DNA of 64,000 nt from Alteromonas antoniana (GTDB taxonomy: Bacteria > Pseudomonadota > Gammaproteobacteria > Enterobacterales > Alteromonadaceae). The notes under the pieces were generated by a model. That model was not told where the DNA came from and did no database searches. It saw nothing but the letters and a program-made list of their open reading frames with translations. The stretch covers positions 62,001-126,000 of the forward strand of contig NZ_JAESDH010000014.1 of the NCBI RefSeq assembly GCF_019249295.1. The letters are read 5' to 3'. Shown here one piece after another: positions 9,057-20,784 of the stretch; the first letter of the stretch is position 1, and each line of letters opens with the position of its first letter. Made by a program: the position numbers and the translations under genes.

Positions 9057-9607
9057 TTCTTATTTTTCCACCTGGGAATCGCTGGGGTTGATAGGATGGT
9101 TTATCGGTTTCGAAACCACCTGCTTGCTGGCTGCATTATCATAAAGAGCAAACAGAGACCGTTTCATGGACGAAAAACATAAACTACGTAAGGGATGAGG
9201 TTTCACCTCGCCCGATTATCAGGGGGGATGCGAACAAGTCCAAAGCGACTTTGCTGTGTGCCAGCGCAGCCAAAGACGTATTCATCTCTTCCCGGAAGGA
9301 TTGTAATCTTACCCGCGATAACGCTCAACAGTTGAAATGCGAAGTTCTGGCAACACCGACAATACATTCTCTCTCGTAACGTTAAAATTCGAACGAAAAT
9401 GGCGTGCTCGGTATCATCACCTTTACCCAAAATGGCCTAATACACAGGGTAAGATATTTTTTCATCAGATTAGTATCGCACAGCATTTTACGATGGTAGT
9501 GAACTGTACTGTCAGTGAGAGTGCGACGGCGTTTGTTGTCACCTGGCAAGTAAGACGTTGTTCCCGGGCAGGGACGCATAAACTGGTGTGAGGTGACGTG
9601 AACTAAG
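9057..9607. other. Non-coding gap upstream of the ion channel, with a 12-bp palindrome
   Basis: About 550 bases without a supportable gene. The only feature I can point to is a perfect palindrome GGTTTCGAAACC at 9106-9117, about 50 bases upstream of the channel start, which could be an operator. Short ORFs here have poor composition and no ribosome site. Confidence 0.35.
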
Positions 9608-9639
9608 TGAAAAAACGGAGAGACTTATGCAGTCTCTCC
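9608..9639 (-). terminator. Rho-independent terminator of tolC
   Basis: GGAGAGACT / AGTCTCTCC with a 5-base loop (9617-9639); on the minus strand it is followed by a C-interrupted T-run. It lies 10 bases after the tolC stop. Confidence 0.88.
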
Positions 9640-9648
9640 AGCATAATA

Positions 9649-11013
9649 TTATTCCGCTGAGACCGGCTCCAGTCCGCGGTTGATTTGCTCAATGTCTTCG
9701 TTAGTCAGTGTTCCTGCAGCCTCTTTCAGGCCAACAACAGACTGGATGAAGTCGTAGCGTGCACCGGCAAGATTCCGGCGTGCATCGAATAGGTTACGTG
9801 TGCTGTCCAGAACATCTACGATAGTACGGGTACCAACATCAAAGCCGGCTTCTGTGGCTTTTAATGCACTTTCTGCAGATACTACAGCTTGTTCCAGCGC
9901 CCGGATCGTAGAGATTGCGGCTTTCACATCATTGTAAGAGCTGCGCACTGACTGCACGGTTTCACGGTAGGTCTGCTCAGCCTGCTGGCTTGCCGCTACG
10001 TACTGGTAACGTGCCTGATCGGTCTGGGCGCTTACACGCAGGCCCTGGAAAATAGGTACACTTAACTGTACGCCAACGCTGTAGTCATCCAGAGAAGGAA
10101 GCGAGATGTCACGGCCCTGACTCTCAAAGTCACTTTTGGTTCTGCCGGCTGAAGCATTTAACCCCAGTGTTGGCAGGTGACCTGCGCGGGCTGACGAAAT
10201 GTCTTCTTTCGCAATATCTACCGCCAGTTTATCAACTAACAGTGCCAGGTTCTTATCCTGTGCGGTTTCCAGCCAGGATTCTACGGCATTGGGGGTAGGT
10301 ACCGATGCTGAGAAGGTGCTGGTGTCCAGGCCGTAAAGACGGTCATGGTACTTACCGGTAATCACGCGCATCGCTTCCAGTGCCGACTCAAGCTGATTCT
10401 CAGCCTGAATTTCCTGAGCGACGGTGTTATCGAAATTCGCCTGCGCTTCGTGAACGTCAGTGATAGCCGTTAAGCCCACTTCAAAACGCTGACGGGTTTG
10501 TTCAAGCTGGCGTTCAATAGCGCGTTTTTCTGCACGAACAAAGTCTACGTTATCGCGTGCACGCAACACATCAAAGTAGGCTGTGACGACGCGGACAATC
10601 AACTGTTGCATGGTGGCAGCATACTGAGCATCGCTTTGCTGAGCGACTTTCTCGGCGCGATCCAGTCCAACCCAGTTCGCATGGTCGTATAAAGACATAT
10701 CCAGATTGAGCCCGTAAGACAATGTCTCGGTATCTGAATCAATGATGTTGATAGCCAGCGTGCCGTCATCATTTTGGGCAAAGTCGGTACGCTCTGAGCT
10801 ACCCATTGTGTAGCCGACTGAGCCTGAAATCTGGGGTAACAGGTTCGCACGGCTAATAGAAATACCTTCATAGGCGGCATCGCGTTGTGCTTTCGCCTGG
10901 TTTACCAGCGGATCATTGGCCAGGGCCTGTTGGTAAACCTGGAGTAAATCATCGGCTAATGCGGATGAGGTGATTCCCATGCCAATCATCAGCGACAGTA
11001 GAGTTCGTTTCAT
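9649..11013 (-). CDS. tolC: Outer membrane channel protein TolC
   Basis: A 454-residue TolC-family outer membrane efflux protein with signal peptide (MKRTLLSLMIGMGITSSALA) ahead of the mature start DDLLQVYQQALANDPLV. The two OEP repeats and their long helices are visible, including FDVGTRTIVDVLDSTRNLF in the second half, a TolC hallmark. It forms the trimeric exit duct for tripartite multidrug pumps and type I secretion, working with inner-membrane pumps encoded elsewhere. It is divergent from nudF, the same arrangement as in Escherichia coli. The 277-base intergenic region holds no obvious operator I can name. Confidence 0.94.
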   Translation of the reverse strand: MKRTLLSLMIGMGITSSALADDLLQVYQQALANDPLVNQAKAQRDAAYEGISISRANLLPQISGSVGYTMGSSERTDFAQNDDGTLAINIIDSDTETLSYGLNLDMSLYDHANWVGLDRAEKVAQQSDAQYAATMQQLIVRVVTAYFDVLRARDNVDFVRAEKRAIERQLEQTRQRFEVGLTAITDVHEAQANFDNTVAQEIQAENQLESALEAMRVITGKYHDRLYGLDTSTFSASVPTPNAVESWLETAQDKNLALLVDKLAVDIAKEDISSARAGHLPTLGLNASAGRTKSDFESQGRDISLPSLDDYSVGVQLSVPIFQGLRVSAQTDQARYQYVAASQQAEQTYRETVQSVRSSYNDVKAAISTIRALEQAVVSAESALKATEAGFDVGTRTIVDVLDSTRNLFDARRNLAGARYDFIQSVVGLKEAAGTLTNEDIEQINRGLEPVSAE

Positions 11014-11290
11014 GCTTGCGCCTTCCTGTTTGTAAAATTTTAGTCCCTGGGACTGCTAATGGTTGAAAGTGTATGAAAATCAACGGCAAACCAACAGCCT
11101 AGAGTGGTAACAGTCTTTGTTCAACTGTAACAGAATATGTTTCCACACCGGTTTTGATTCAAAAATGCACCTGGATGGGCTTCTTGATTTATCCAGAATG
11201 AAAAGCTTGGAGCGCAGGGCACGCATTCACAACGGGCTTTCCAATCTGTACTATGCATCATAAATCTTTTACAGGCAAAAGTGACTGCTA

Positions 11291-11917
11291 ATGAGCAAAG
11301 AAATCCCCGCATTTACCTCAAATGATGTGGAAATAACTGATGTTACTCCGGTATATAGTGGCTTTTTTAAAATGCAGCAGTATACCTTTCGCCACAAACT
11401 TTTCGCTGGCGGCTGGAGTGGCGACGTAAAACGCGAGATTTTTGAACGTGGCCATGCAGTGGGTGTCTTACCCTATGATCCCGAGCGCCAGGAGTTTGTG
11501 TTAATCGAGCAGGTAAGAATTGGGGCGCTGGCAACATCTTCAAGCCCATGGCTGATAGAAATTATCGCCGGTATCATTGATAAAGGGGAGACGACCGAAT
11601 CAGTGTGTCACCGTGAGGCGATGGAAGAAGCCGGAATTGCCTTACAGCACCTGACTCCTGCCTGTAGTTATCTGTCAAGCCCAGGGGGCACAACCGAGCG
11701 TTTACACATTTTTGTGGCTCAGACCGATGCTTCAACGGCTGAAGGGATCCACGGACTTGAGGAAGAGTCAGAGGATATTCGCGTTCACCGCGTTGCAGAA
11801 AAAACTGCCCTTGAATGGCTGAAAAACGGCCATATTGACAACGCAGCGTCGATAATTGCGCTACAATGGTTTTTCTTACATAAATCCGAACTTATGGAGC
11901 AGTGGCAGTCACAGTGA
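11291..11917 (+). CDS. nudF: ADP-ribose pyrophosphatase NudF
   Basis: A 208-residue Nudix hydrolase splitting ADP-ribose to AMP and ribose-5-phosphate. The Nudix box runs from about residue 95 to 117 (GIIDKGE, then REAMEEAGI), matching GX5EX7REUXEEXGU. The sequence ahead of it (VLPYDPERQEFVLIEQVRIG) and the PGGTTERLHIFVA segment after it are typical of the ADP-ribose group. First gene of the coupled set nudF-yqiB-cpdA-yqiA; its 3' end overlaps the next start by 16 bases, so translational coupling is likely. Confidence 0.92.
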   Translation: MSKEIPAFTSNDVEITDVTPVYSGFFKMQQYTFRHKLFAGGWSGDVKREIFERGHAVGVLPYDPERQEFVLIEQVRIGALATSSSPWLIEIIAGIIDKGETTESVCHREAMEEAGIALQHLTPACSYLSSPGGTTERLHIFVAQTDASTAEGIHGLEEESEDIRVHRVAEKTALEWLKNGHIDNAASIIALQWFFLHKSELMEQWQSQ

Positions 11918-12351
11918 CTCAATCAACGCGCAAGTACGTCCCCCATTTACCCACCATGCAAGCGCTCGGTGAGCTGAATTATACGCATTTTATGCGGATT
12001 CTGCCTGACTGCGATACCGAAGAGCTGTGCTATCAGTTTCGCGTGGGTAAATCGTTGTGCTATGCCATAACCATCACTGACTCTGCGCGCTACACCAGCA
12101 CCTTAACGATAGAGCAGCGTCATGCTGCAGGGCCCGCGTATCTTAAGCCAGCCATGACGGTACGTTTGTATCATGACGCCAGAATGGCAGAAGTGATAAG
12201 CAGTCAGAATACAGGCGCATTCAAGCCGTCATATTCCTATCCAAACAGTAAGATGCGTCAGCGCAATGAAAAGCATATGGTTAATGTTTTTCTGGCTGAA
12301 TGGCTGGATTTTTGTCTTAAGCAAAAGCCGCAGGTGATGACGGAAGCGTGA
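11902..12351 (+). CDS. yqiB: DUF1249 family protein YqiB
   Basis: A 149-residue DUF1249 protein of unknown function, conserved between nudF and cpdA in many gammaproteobacteria. Visible family features are the N-terminal LNYTHFMRILPD segment, a central YTSTLTIEQ strand, MTVRLYHDARMAEVISSQ, and the C-terminal helix preceded by KMRQRNEKHMVNVFLAEWL. Two GTG codons are possible starts, 11902 and 11914; the second fits the family's short N-terminus about equally well. Its stop overlaps the cpdA GTG start. Confidence 0.85.
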   Translation: MAVTVTQSTRKYVPHLPTMQALGELNYTHFMRILPDCDTEELCYQFRVGKSLCYAITITDSARYTSTLTIEQRHAAGPAYLKPAMTVRLYHDARMAEVISSQNTGAFKPSYSYPNSKMRQRNEKHMVNVFLAEWLDFCLKQKPQVMTEA

Positions 12352-13085
12352 AGCGTCTTATACAGATAAGCGATTGTCACTTGCTTGGCGATCCTTCACG
12401 ATATGCTTACAACATCAATCCTGCAGCATCGCTGCAAGCGGTATTATCGAATCTGATGCAAGCGTCACCGGATATGCTGATAGTCACAGGCGACATCAGC
12501 GGCGATGATTCTGTACAAAGTTACCGCTTATTTCTGAGATTACTCACCGACGCTCTGGGTGACACGCCCTGGTATGTGATACCCGGAAACCATGACGGAA
12601 ATCCCTCGTTTGAATCCTTGCTGGGTCACAAGCAGCTGCGCGCCGGCAGTCCGGTCAGCCTGGGCAACTGGCAGATTCACGGTATAGATACACGTTTTAA
12701 AGGCACGTTGGGGCATGCCAGCGTGTCCGAACTGGACGCAGTAGCCAAAGTGATGCAAGCAAATCCGCAACATCACCATTTGCTTGCCTTGCATCATCAT
12801 ATCCGGCCTTCTGACAGCTGGATGGACAAGCATTATCTGACTAACGCTGACGACGTAGCGAAGTGGATTGCCCGGCAGTCCGGGCTGCGTGCAGCGATAC
12901 ACGGACATATTCACGCGCAAGACCATTATCCGCTTTCTGACTGTACAGTGATATCGGTGCCATCGACGTGCTGGCAATGGGCAATGCAGCCGGACTTCGG
13001 GGTAGCCGACACACAACCCGGATACCGCGAGTTATTGCTGGGGGATGATGGAAACTGGACGACAACAATCAGGAGACTCCCTTGA
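12348..13085 (+). CDS. cpdA: 3',5'-cyclic-AMP phosphodiesterase CpdA
   Basis: A 245-residue calcineurin-like metallophosphoesterase. Metal-binding motifs in order: SDCHLLGD near the N-terminus, GDISGDD, PGNHDGN, LALHHHIRP and IHGHIHAQ. These match CpdA (Icc), which hydrolyses cAMP and so tunes CRP-dependent transcription. The GTG start at 12348 lies in GTGA, overlapping the yqiB stop; the 3' end overlaps the yqiA start in TTGA. Position in the gene order agrees with E. coli. Confidence 0.92.
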   Translation: MKRLIQISDCHLLGDPSRYAYNINPAASLQAVLSNLMQASPDMLIVTGDISGDDSVQSYRLFLRLLTDALGDTPWYVIPGNHDGNPSFESLLGHKQLRAGSPVSLGNWQIHGIDTRFKGTLGHASVSELDAVAKVMQANPQHHHLLALHHHIRPSDSWMDKHYLTNADDVAKWIARQSGLRAAIHGHIHAQDHYPLSDCTVISVPSTCWQWAMQPDFGVADTQPGYRELLLGDDGNWTTTIRRLP

Positions 13086-13666
13086 CACATGTGCTGTACC
13101 TTCATGGCTTTCTTAGTTCGCCACAATCCGTAAAAGCACAGGCGACCAAAGCCTGGTTTGAAAAGCATCGCCCGGATGTCACACTGCATACCCCGCAGCT
13201 CTCAAATTATCCGGCTAAAGTGAAAGCACAGTTGCTCGATTTGCTGGATACACAGCCCGCTATCAGAGAGGGTGGTTTGAAAGTGATTGGCAGCTCGATG
13301 GGCGGCTTTCTGGCCACCTGGCTGGTTGAATCCTTTGGTGGAAAAGCGGTGTTGGTGAACCCTGCGGTTGCACCCTATGAATTGCTTAAAGACTTTCTGG
13401 GTAAACATGTAAATCCGTATAGCGGCGAAGAGTTTGAACTGGTGGCCGATGACATGCAGTTTCTGCGTGATCTTGATTCAGCCGAAATCCGTCAGCCAGA
13501 GAGCTATCATGTGATGCTGCAAACCGGCGATGAAACACTGGACTATCGCGAAGCAAAACAGAAATATAAGGCCAGTGCGTTGGTGGTGGAAGAGGGCGGC
13601 GATCACAGCTTTACTACCTATGAAACGCATCTGCCTGCCGTTGCCTCGTTTTTGCTGGAGACGTGA
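13082..13666 (+). CDS. yqiA: Esterase YqiA (alpha/beta hydrolase)
   Basis: A 194-residue YqiA/UPF0227-type alpha/beta hydrolase. The motif YLHGFLSSPQSVKA opens the protein, the nucleophile elbow is GSSMGGFLA, and the C-terminal His lies in EGGDHSF. E. coli YqiA hydrolyses short-chain acyl esters; its physiological substrate is unclear. Translation starts at TTG (13082), inside a TTGA overlap with the cpdA stop; this weak codon implies coupled, low-level expression. parE follows after 221 bases. Confidence 0.9.
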   Translation: MTHVLYLHGFLSSPQSVKAQATKAWFEKHRPDVTLHTPQLSNYPAKVKAQLLDLLDTQPAIREGGLKVIGSSMGGFLATWLVESFGGKAVLVNPAVAPYELLKDFLGKHVNPYSGEEFELVADDMQFLRDLDSAEIRQPESYHVMLQTGDETLDYREAKQKYKASALVVEEGGDHSFTTYETHLPAVASFLLET

Positions 13667-13863
13667 GTGCGGATTGTCTGATGCCGTCGTCAGAAGGCGT
13701 AAGCGCAATCTGACCGGGAGCGTCTGGATGGAGGCGTCAGCCTGTTTTTGCTGGCTACGTCAGCGTATCTCAACAGGCCGGCGGTCTGGTTTACGATAGA
13801 ACACAGTGGGGCATTGCCGGTATACCAAACCCCTGATAACATCATCAAAGAAATGACCTCTAA

Positions 13864-15780
<1,917 letters not shown>

Positions 15781-16239
15781 GCTTGTTTTCGTTCAGCTAT
15801 GTCTCTTCGTGGTATGTCTTGCCTGCCACGAGGCGACTCTCAATAGTAAGCTAACGGAATCTGATGAGTTATCGTGGCGGCGAATGTATTGACACCGTAC
15901 ACCTTCTCCAGGCTGTGCAATTGCCACGATAACGCGCTAAACCGTTTGATATGAAAAAACCTTCATTTTCATGCGGGATCCCTTTTGGAATGTGTAGACC
16001 GATTTTTTACCTCCTGGTCGTTTCTCAAAGGTATTTCGTTATAACGGTAACAAGTTTTAAAGCATAAAAACACGAAACCTCTGATAGTGCCTGACAGCAT
16101 GAGATTCACTTACTTAAAGAGGTATAAAGTGCTGTCTGTTTTGTGAGCAATTGTTTAATGTCACGGCGTAAAAAATTGTGCTACCGTCTCGTTTTAGACT
16201 TAAGTCTAAGATGAATTAACCGAAGAATTTTAAGAATAA
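15781..16239. promoter_or_regulatory. Leader region of the CheB-CheR/phytochrome operon with a 16-bp palindrome
   Basis: A 459-base non-coding region. At 16194-16209 there is a perfect palindrome TTAGACTTAAGTCTAA, 30 bases before the GTG start (51 before the alternative ATG), placed where it could act as an operator. A weaker inverted repeat (TCGTGG / CCACGA) follows parE near 15808-15830 without a T-run. I see no clear sigma-70 pair. Confidence 0.45.
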
Positions 16240-19200
16240 GTGAAAGGTCAATCTGACAAGATGGAAAAGGACACCGAAAAAGCAGAAAAGCACTCACAGA
16301 AAGCACCATTTGTCGTAGGCGTGGGCTCTTCTGCTGGTGGTATTGAGGCGCTGATTGGGCTGGTTTCAGGGCTCCCCGATGATCTCAATGCGTCATTAAT
16401 TGTTGCACAGCATCTTTCACCCAGCCACAAAAGTCAGATGGCGGATATCCTCTCCCGTGAAACAACGTTTCCGGTAAAAGAAATCAGTCACGGCATGGTG
16501 GTAGAAAAAAATACGGTTTACGTGGGTCCGCCCGGCCGCCATATCCTCTTCCGTAACGGTACCTTGCATCTTGAGAAAGAGCCCGCTGAAATCGCGCCCA
16601 AACCGGCAGTGAACCTGCTGTTCGAAAGTCTGGCCGATGAGTTGGGTGATCATGCAATAGGGGTGGTGCTCTCCGGAACGGGCAACGACGGCTCACGTGG
16701 TCTGAAGGCAATAAAGAGTGTTGGCGGTTTTGCGCTGGTACAGGATCCCCGGTCCAGTAAATATGACGGCATGCCGCAGTCCGCACTGGAAACGGTAGAT
16801 GTAGATAAAATCCTTGAACCTGAAGATATCGGTCAGGAAATTGCACATATTTCGCAGAACTTTGCGCGCAGTTTCTTTCCACCTTCAGAAGAGGCCAGAG
16901 CCGAATTGATGTCAGCGCTTTACAACAAAATTCGTGAAGCGACAAAAATTGATTTTAGTTTTTATAAGCAGTCTACGCTATTGCGGCGGGTTAACCGGCG
17001 GCTGATCGCAACTCAAAAGAGTAGTCTGACTGAATACCTGACTTATCTGGATCAACATCCTGAAGAAGTGACCGCGCTGGCGAAAGAGCTGCTTATTTCA
17101 GTGACAGACTTTTTCCGCGATAAACACGCATTCAAAGCAATCAGAGGTTACATCTCCGACATTATTGAGCGTAAAGGCGAGTCGGACAATGTTCGGGTGT
17201 GGGTGGCAGGGTGCGCCACTGGTGAAGAAGCGTATTCGATTGGAATTTTGTTTCTGGAAGAAATCGAGTCGCAGGGCAAGTCATGCAAGCTTCAGATCTT
17301 TGCTACTGATATTGACGATCACGCCTTAGCCGTCGCCCGTAAAGGGGCTTACAGCCCGCATGCCGTAAACAGTCTGGATACGGATCTGGTCGATAAGTAT
17401 TTTAAGCTGACGAATGATGCGTATTATCCGAATAAAAAGCTACGCGATGCCATCACCTTTTCGCGTCAGGATATCACTCGCGATCCACCCTTTTTACATG
17501 TGGATATGGTGTCGTTCCGTAACGTGCTGATTTACTTTAACAACGAACTGCAACACCGGGTGTTGTCGTTGTTCCGATATTCGTTAGTCGATGATGGCGT
17601 ACTGTTCCTGGGAAAATCCGAGTCTATCGGCCTGAAGGAAGAGTTTTTTGTGCCTCTGGACAGGCGCAGCCGTATCTTTAAGGTAAGCGAAAATACTAAG
17701 CCACCTGTTGTCCCTAAGATGCTGAAAAGCAGCATGCCCGCCCCCCGAATGAAAGAAGCGGTAAGTAATAGCTACGAACGCATCTTTACTAATGGGGTGC
17801 TGGAGGAGTTTGGGCCGTCCATTCTGATTAATTCACGGTTTTCGGTGCTTCACTCTCATGGAAGGTTAAAGCCATTCATTAATTTCCCGTCCGGCGTGCC
17901 AGAGCTAAATCTGTCCAAGCTGATTACCCCGGAGTTCTCCGCAGAACTGATTTCTGCCATGAACAAAGCAAAGCGCACCGGGGATATCGCTGTCAGTCGC
18001 AGCCGAAAAGTCGAGGCGGATCACGATCGTCCCTGGAAGCTGGCGGTGATCCCACTGGAAAAGCGGGACGCAGAGCACTACCTGATCAATTTCAGGGAGG
18101 CCGAATCCGCCACACCGGTGGAAGACAACAGCGATTACGATATTGACAATGCGGATGTGGCCGAGCTGATCGCGGCAAGAGAGCAGCTACAAACGCTGAC
18201 CGAAGAAATGGCAGCGTCAGCTGAGGAGATGCAGGCGCTGAATGAAGAGGTTCAGGCCGCAAACGAAGAGCTGCAGGCGAATAACGAAGAGCTTGAGGCC
18301 ACAAACGAAGAGCTTCAGGCGACCAATGAAGAACTCATCAGCGTAAACGAAGAGAGTATGAAAAAGTCGTCAGAACTGGCGGCGATTAATAATGAGCTCG
18401 AAAGTGTCTATAACACGCTGGATTTCCCCATCCTGGTATTTGACACCGATCTACGCCTGAACCGAACGAATGATGCGGCAAATCGACGCTTCCATCTGAA
18501 TAATGGCTCGTATCAGCGTATGTTCGGGGATTTAAATCTGCCCGATTATTTTGAGGATATTGGACGGCGCATCGGCAACACGCTGCAGACTGGAGCAAAG
18601 ACCAACATTGTCATAAAACCCACGTCCTCAGAGACTTACAATGTATTCATTACGCCGGTGTTTAATAATCGTCATCGCATAACCGGTGCCATATTGGTTA
18701 TCATTGATAATTCTGAACTGGTTATGGCGCACGAGCGCATTGAAAAAAGTCAGGAGCAACTGTTATCAATAATGAATAACTCGCTGGCGGTAGTGGCGCT
18801 AAAAGACAATTCCGGGCGCTACGAGTTCGTGAACGCCCGTTTTGAAGACATTTTCGGCGTTGAAGCCAAAGACGTGTTAGGTAAAACCGATTTGCAGTTA
18901 TTCGAGCGCGACGTGGCTATCAGCTTTCGCGAAAAAGATCTCGATACCATGCGAACGCTGACACCTGTCAAAACAGTGGATGAGTTTGACTTAGGTCGGG
19001 GCCGCATTGTCCTTGAAAGCGTCCGCTTCCCCATCTTCGACGCTGAGGGAACTATCAAGTCAATCTGTACACAGGCTACGGATATCACAAAGAACCGACA
19101 CGCTAACGAGCAGTTAAAGCTGGCCGGTAAACTTTTTGATCGGGTTGGCGAGGCCATTCTGATCACAGATAAAGACGAAACAATTATCACCAGTAACGAT

Positions 19201-20784
19201 GCGTTTGCCGAATTCACCGGATACTCACTAAGCGACATCATTGGTAAAAAGCCCTCTTTGCTGGCATCGGGTCAGCATACCGATGAGTTTTATCAGAACA
19301 TGCTCGATACGCTTGACGAAAAAGGGTATTGGCAGGGCGAAATCATTAATCAGCACAAAAATGGTCAGGAAATTCCGATGTGGGTGACGATCAATAAAGT
19401 GCGCGATGCCAACGGCGAACATCAGAATTATGTGGCCACTTACAGCGATGTTAACGAAATTAAGGGGGTGCAGAAAAAAATTGAATTTCTGGCCACGCAT
19501 GATGAGTTAACGAAGCTACCTAATCGCACGGTCATGACTGAGCGTCTGGACTTTATGATCAGTAATGCGAGCAGAACCGGCACATTATGTGGCGTGATGT
19601 TTATCGACCTGGATGATTTCAAGCAGGTGAACGATAACCTTGGACACAACGTTGGCGATGGCTTGCTAAAGCAGGTTACCCGGCGTTTGCAATCCTGTAC
19701 TCGCGATACAGATATGCTGGCCCGGTTAGGCGGCGACGAATTTGTGGCACTGATACCGGCGAACGACTTGAGCGAAGTAGACGATGTGGCAAAACGCATC
19801 ATCGACCTGATCGATAAACCGTTTGATATTCACGACCATGAATTGCGGATTTCTGCCAGCGTCGGTATCAGCGTTTATCCCAATGATGGTGAAAAACATC
19901 AGGCTTTGCTGAAGCATGCAGACGAAGCGATGTACATTGCCAAGCAGAAAGGCCGCAATCAGTATCAGTACTTTACTCAGCAGATGAAAGAAGACGCAGA
20001 CAGGCGACTTAAGGTTGAGCGGGCTATTCGCGACGCCCTGTCCAATGATAGCTTTGAGGTGGTATTGCAGCCTCAGGTTGAGGTGCTCACCGGGGTTATC
20101 GTAGGAGCTGAAGCGTTACTGAGAAGTGATGATGACATACTGAAATCGCTACCGGCATCAGAGATGATTGATATTGCCGAGAAAAGTAAGCTTATCGACA
20201 GTGTGGGTATGCTGGCGTTAGAGAAGGTGGTGCAGATTGCTGCACACCAGGAAAAGTGCGGGGTGAAGTTGCCGCAGATAGCAGTCAATATTTCCACGAA
20301 GCAACTGAAAAAGCCCGAATTTGCGACAGAGGTTGGCGATATGCTCAGAGAGCATAAGGTGCCTGCCAGTGCCATCAAATTGGAAATCGCCGAAAATGCC
20401 TTGCTGCACCGTATGGATAAAATCAAAGGAACGTTAGAGGCGCTTTCCGAGATGGGCATTGCACTTAGTGTTGATGACTTCGCCTTAAATCAGTCCTCCC
20501 TGATCTATTTACGCAAGCTTCGTATAAGTGAAATAAAGATTGATCGTGATTTTATAAAGCACATTGCTGATGACGATGACAGCCGGGTTTTGACTCAGGC
20601 CTTCATTAAAATGGGAGCGGCGATGGGATTGAAAGTCGTGGCCGAAGGGGTCGAGGAAGAAAACCAGTTCGTCGTATTAAAAGACTCAGAGTGTGAAATT
20701 GCTCAAGGTTATTATTTTAATGAACCCATGACACCGGATGCGTTTATGACGTTGATTAAAGAATCGCGCAACTCATCGACATGA
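16240..20784 (+). CDS. CheB-CheR-PAS-GGDEF-EAL hybrid signalling protein
   Basis: A 1514-residue fusion. Domains: CheB-type methylesterase (about 25-205; Ser in GSSAGG, His in AQHLSPSH, Asp in SGTGNDGS) without a receiver; CheR methyltransferase (about 230-490; CATGEEAYS, SFRNVLIYF); a PAS-like segment (about 520-620); a heptad-rich coiled coil of repeated NEEL/NEEV units (about 645-728); three PAS regions (about 728-835, 840-960, 961-1080); GGDEF (about 1083-1245) with intact GGDEF and an upstream RDTD (RxxD) inhibitory site; EAL (about 1273-1510) with AEALLR and AEGVEE but a degenerate loop 6 (DDFALNQSS). It should integrate signals and set cyclic-di-GMP. No transmembrane segment. GTG 16240 and ATG 16261 are both possible starts. 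Its stop overlaps the phytochrome start by 4 bases. Confidence 0.9.
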   Translation: MKGQSDKMEKDTEKAEKHSQKAPFVVGVGSSAGGIEALIGLVSGLPDDLNASLIVAQHLSPSHKSQMADILSRETTFPVKEISHGMVVEKNTVYVGPPGRHILFRNGTLHLEKEPAEIAPKPAVNLLFESLADELGDHAIGVVLSGTGNDGSRGLKAIKSVGGFALVQDPRSSKYDGMPQSALETVDVDKILEPEDIGQEIAHISQNFARSFFPPSEEARAELMSALYNKIREATKIDFSFYKQSTLLRRVNRRLIATQKSSLTEYLTYLDQHPEEVTALAKELLISVTDFFRDKHAFKAIRGYISDIIERKGESDNVRVWVAGCATGEEAYSIGILFLEEIESQGKSCKLQIFATDIDDHALAVARKGAYSPHAVNSLDTDLVDKYFKLTNDAYYPNKKLRDAITFSRQDITRDPPFLHVDMVSFRNVLIYFNNELQHRVLSLFRYSLVDDGVLFLGKSESIGLKEEFFVPLDRRSRIFKVSENTKPPVVPKMLKSSMPAPRMKEAVSNSYERIFTNGVLEEFGPSILINSRFSVLHSHGRLKPFINFPSGVPELNLSKLITPEFSAELISAMNKAKRTGDIAVSRSRKVEADHDRPWKLAVIPLEKRDAEHYLINFREAESATPVEDNSDYDIDNADVAELIAAREQLQTLTEEMAASAEEMQALNEEVQAANEELQANNEELEATNEELQATNEELISVNEESMKKSSELAAINNELESVYNTLDFPILVFDTDLRLNRTNDAANRRFHLNNGSYQRMFGDLNLPDYFEDIGRRIGNTLQTGAKTNIVIKPTSSETYNVFITPVFNNRHRITGAILVIIDNSELVMAHERIEKSQEQLLSIMNNSLAVVALKDNSGRYEFVNARFEDIFGVEAKDVLGKTDLQLFERDVAISFREKDLDTMRTLTPVKTVDEFDLGRGRIVLESVRFPIFDAEGTIKSICTQATDITKNRHANEQLKLAGKLFDRVGEAILITDKDETIITSNDAFAEFTGYSLSDIIGKKPSLLASGQHTDEFYQNMLDTLDEKGYWQGEIINQHKNGQEIPMWVTINKVRDANGEHQNYVATYSDVNEIKGVQKKIEFLATHDELTKLPNRTVMTERLDFMISNASRTGTLCGVMFIDLDDFKQVNDNLGHNVGDGLLKQVTRRLQSCTRDTDMLARLGGDEFVALIPANDLSEVDDVAKRIIDLIDKPFDIHDHELRISASVGISVYPNDGEKHQALLKHADEAMYIAKQKGRNQYQYFTQQMKEDADRRLKVERAIRDALSNDSFEVVLQPQVEVLTGVIVGAEALLRSDDDILKSLPASEMIDIAEKSKLIDSVGMLALEKVVQIAAHQEKCGVKLPQIAVNISTKQLKKPEFATEVGDMLREHKVPASAIKLEIAENALLHRMDKIKGTLEALSEMGIALSVDDFALNQSSLIYLRKLRISEIKIDRDFIKHIADDDDSRVLTQAFIKMGAAMGLKVVAEGVEEENQFVVLKDSECEIAQGYYFNEPMTPDAFMTLIKESRNSST

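Noticed and set aside
9337..9591. 84-residue open frame in the channel-tolC gap
   Set aside because: No start signal and random-looking composition.
18180..18420. Tandem GAAGAGCT-like repeat considered as a CRISPR or minisatellite
   Set aside because: It encodes the coiled coil of NEEL units in the CheB-CheR protein; no spacers are present.
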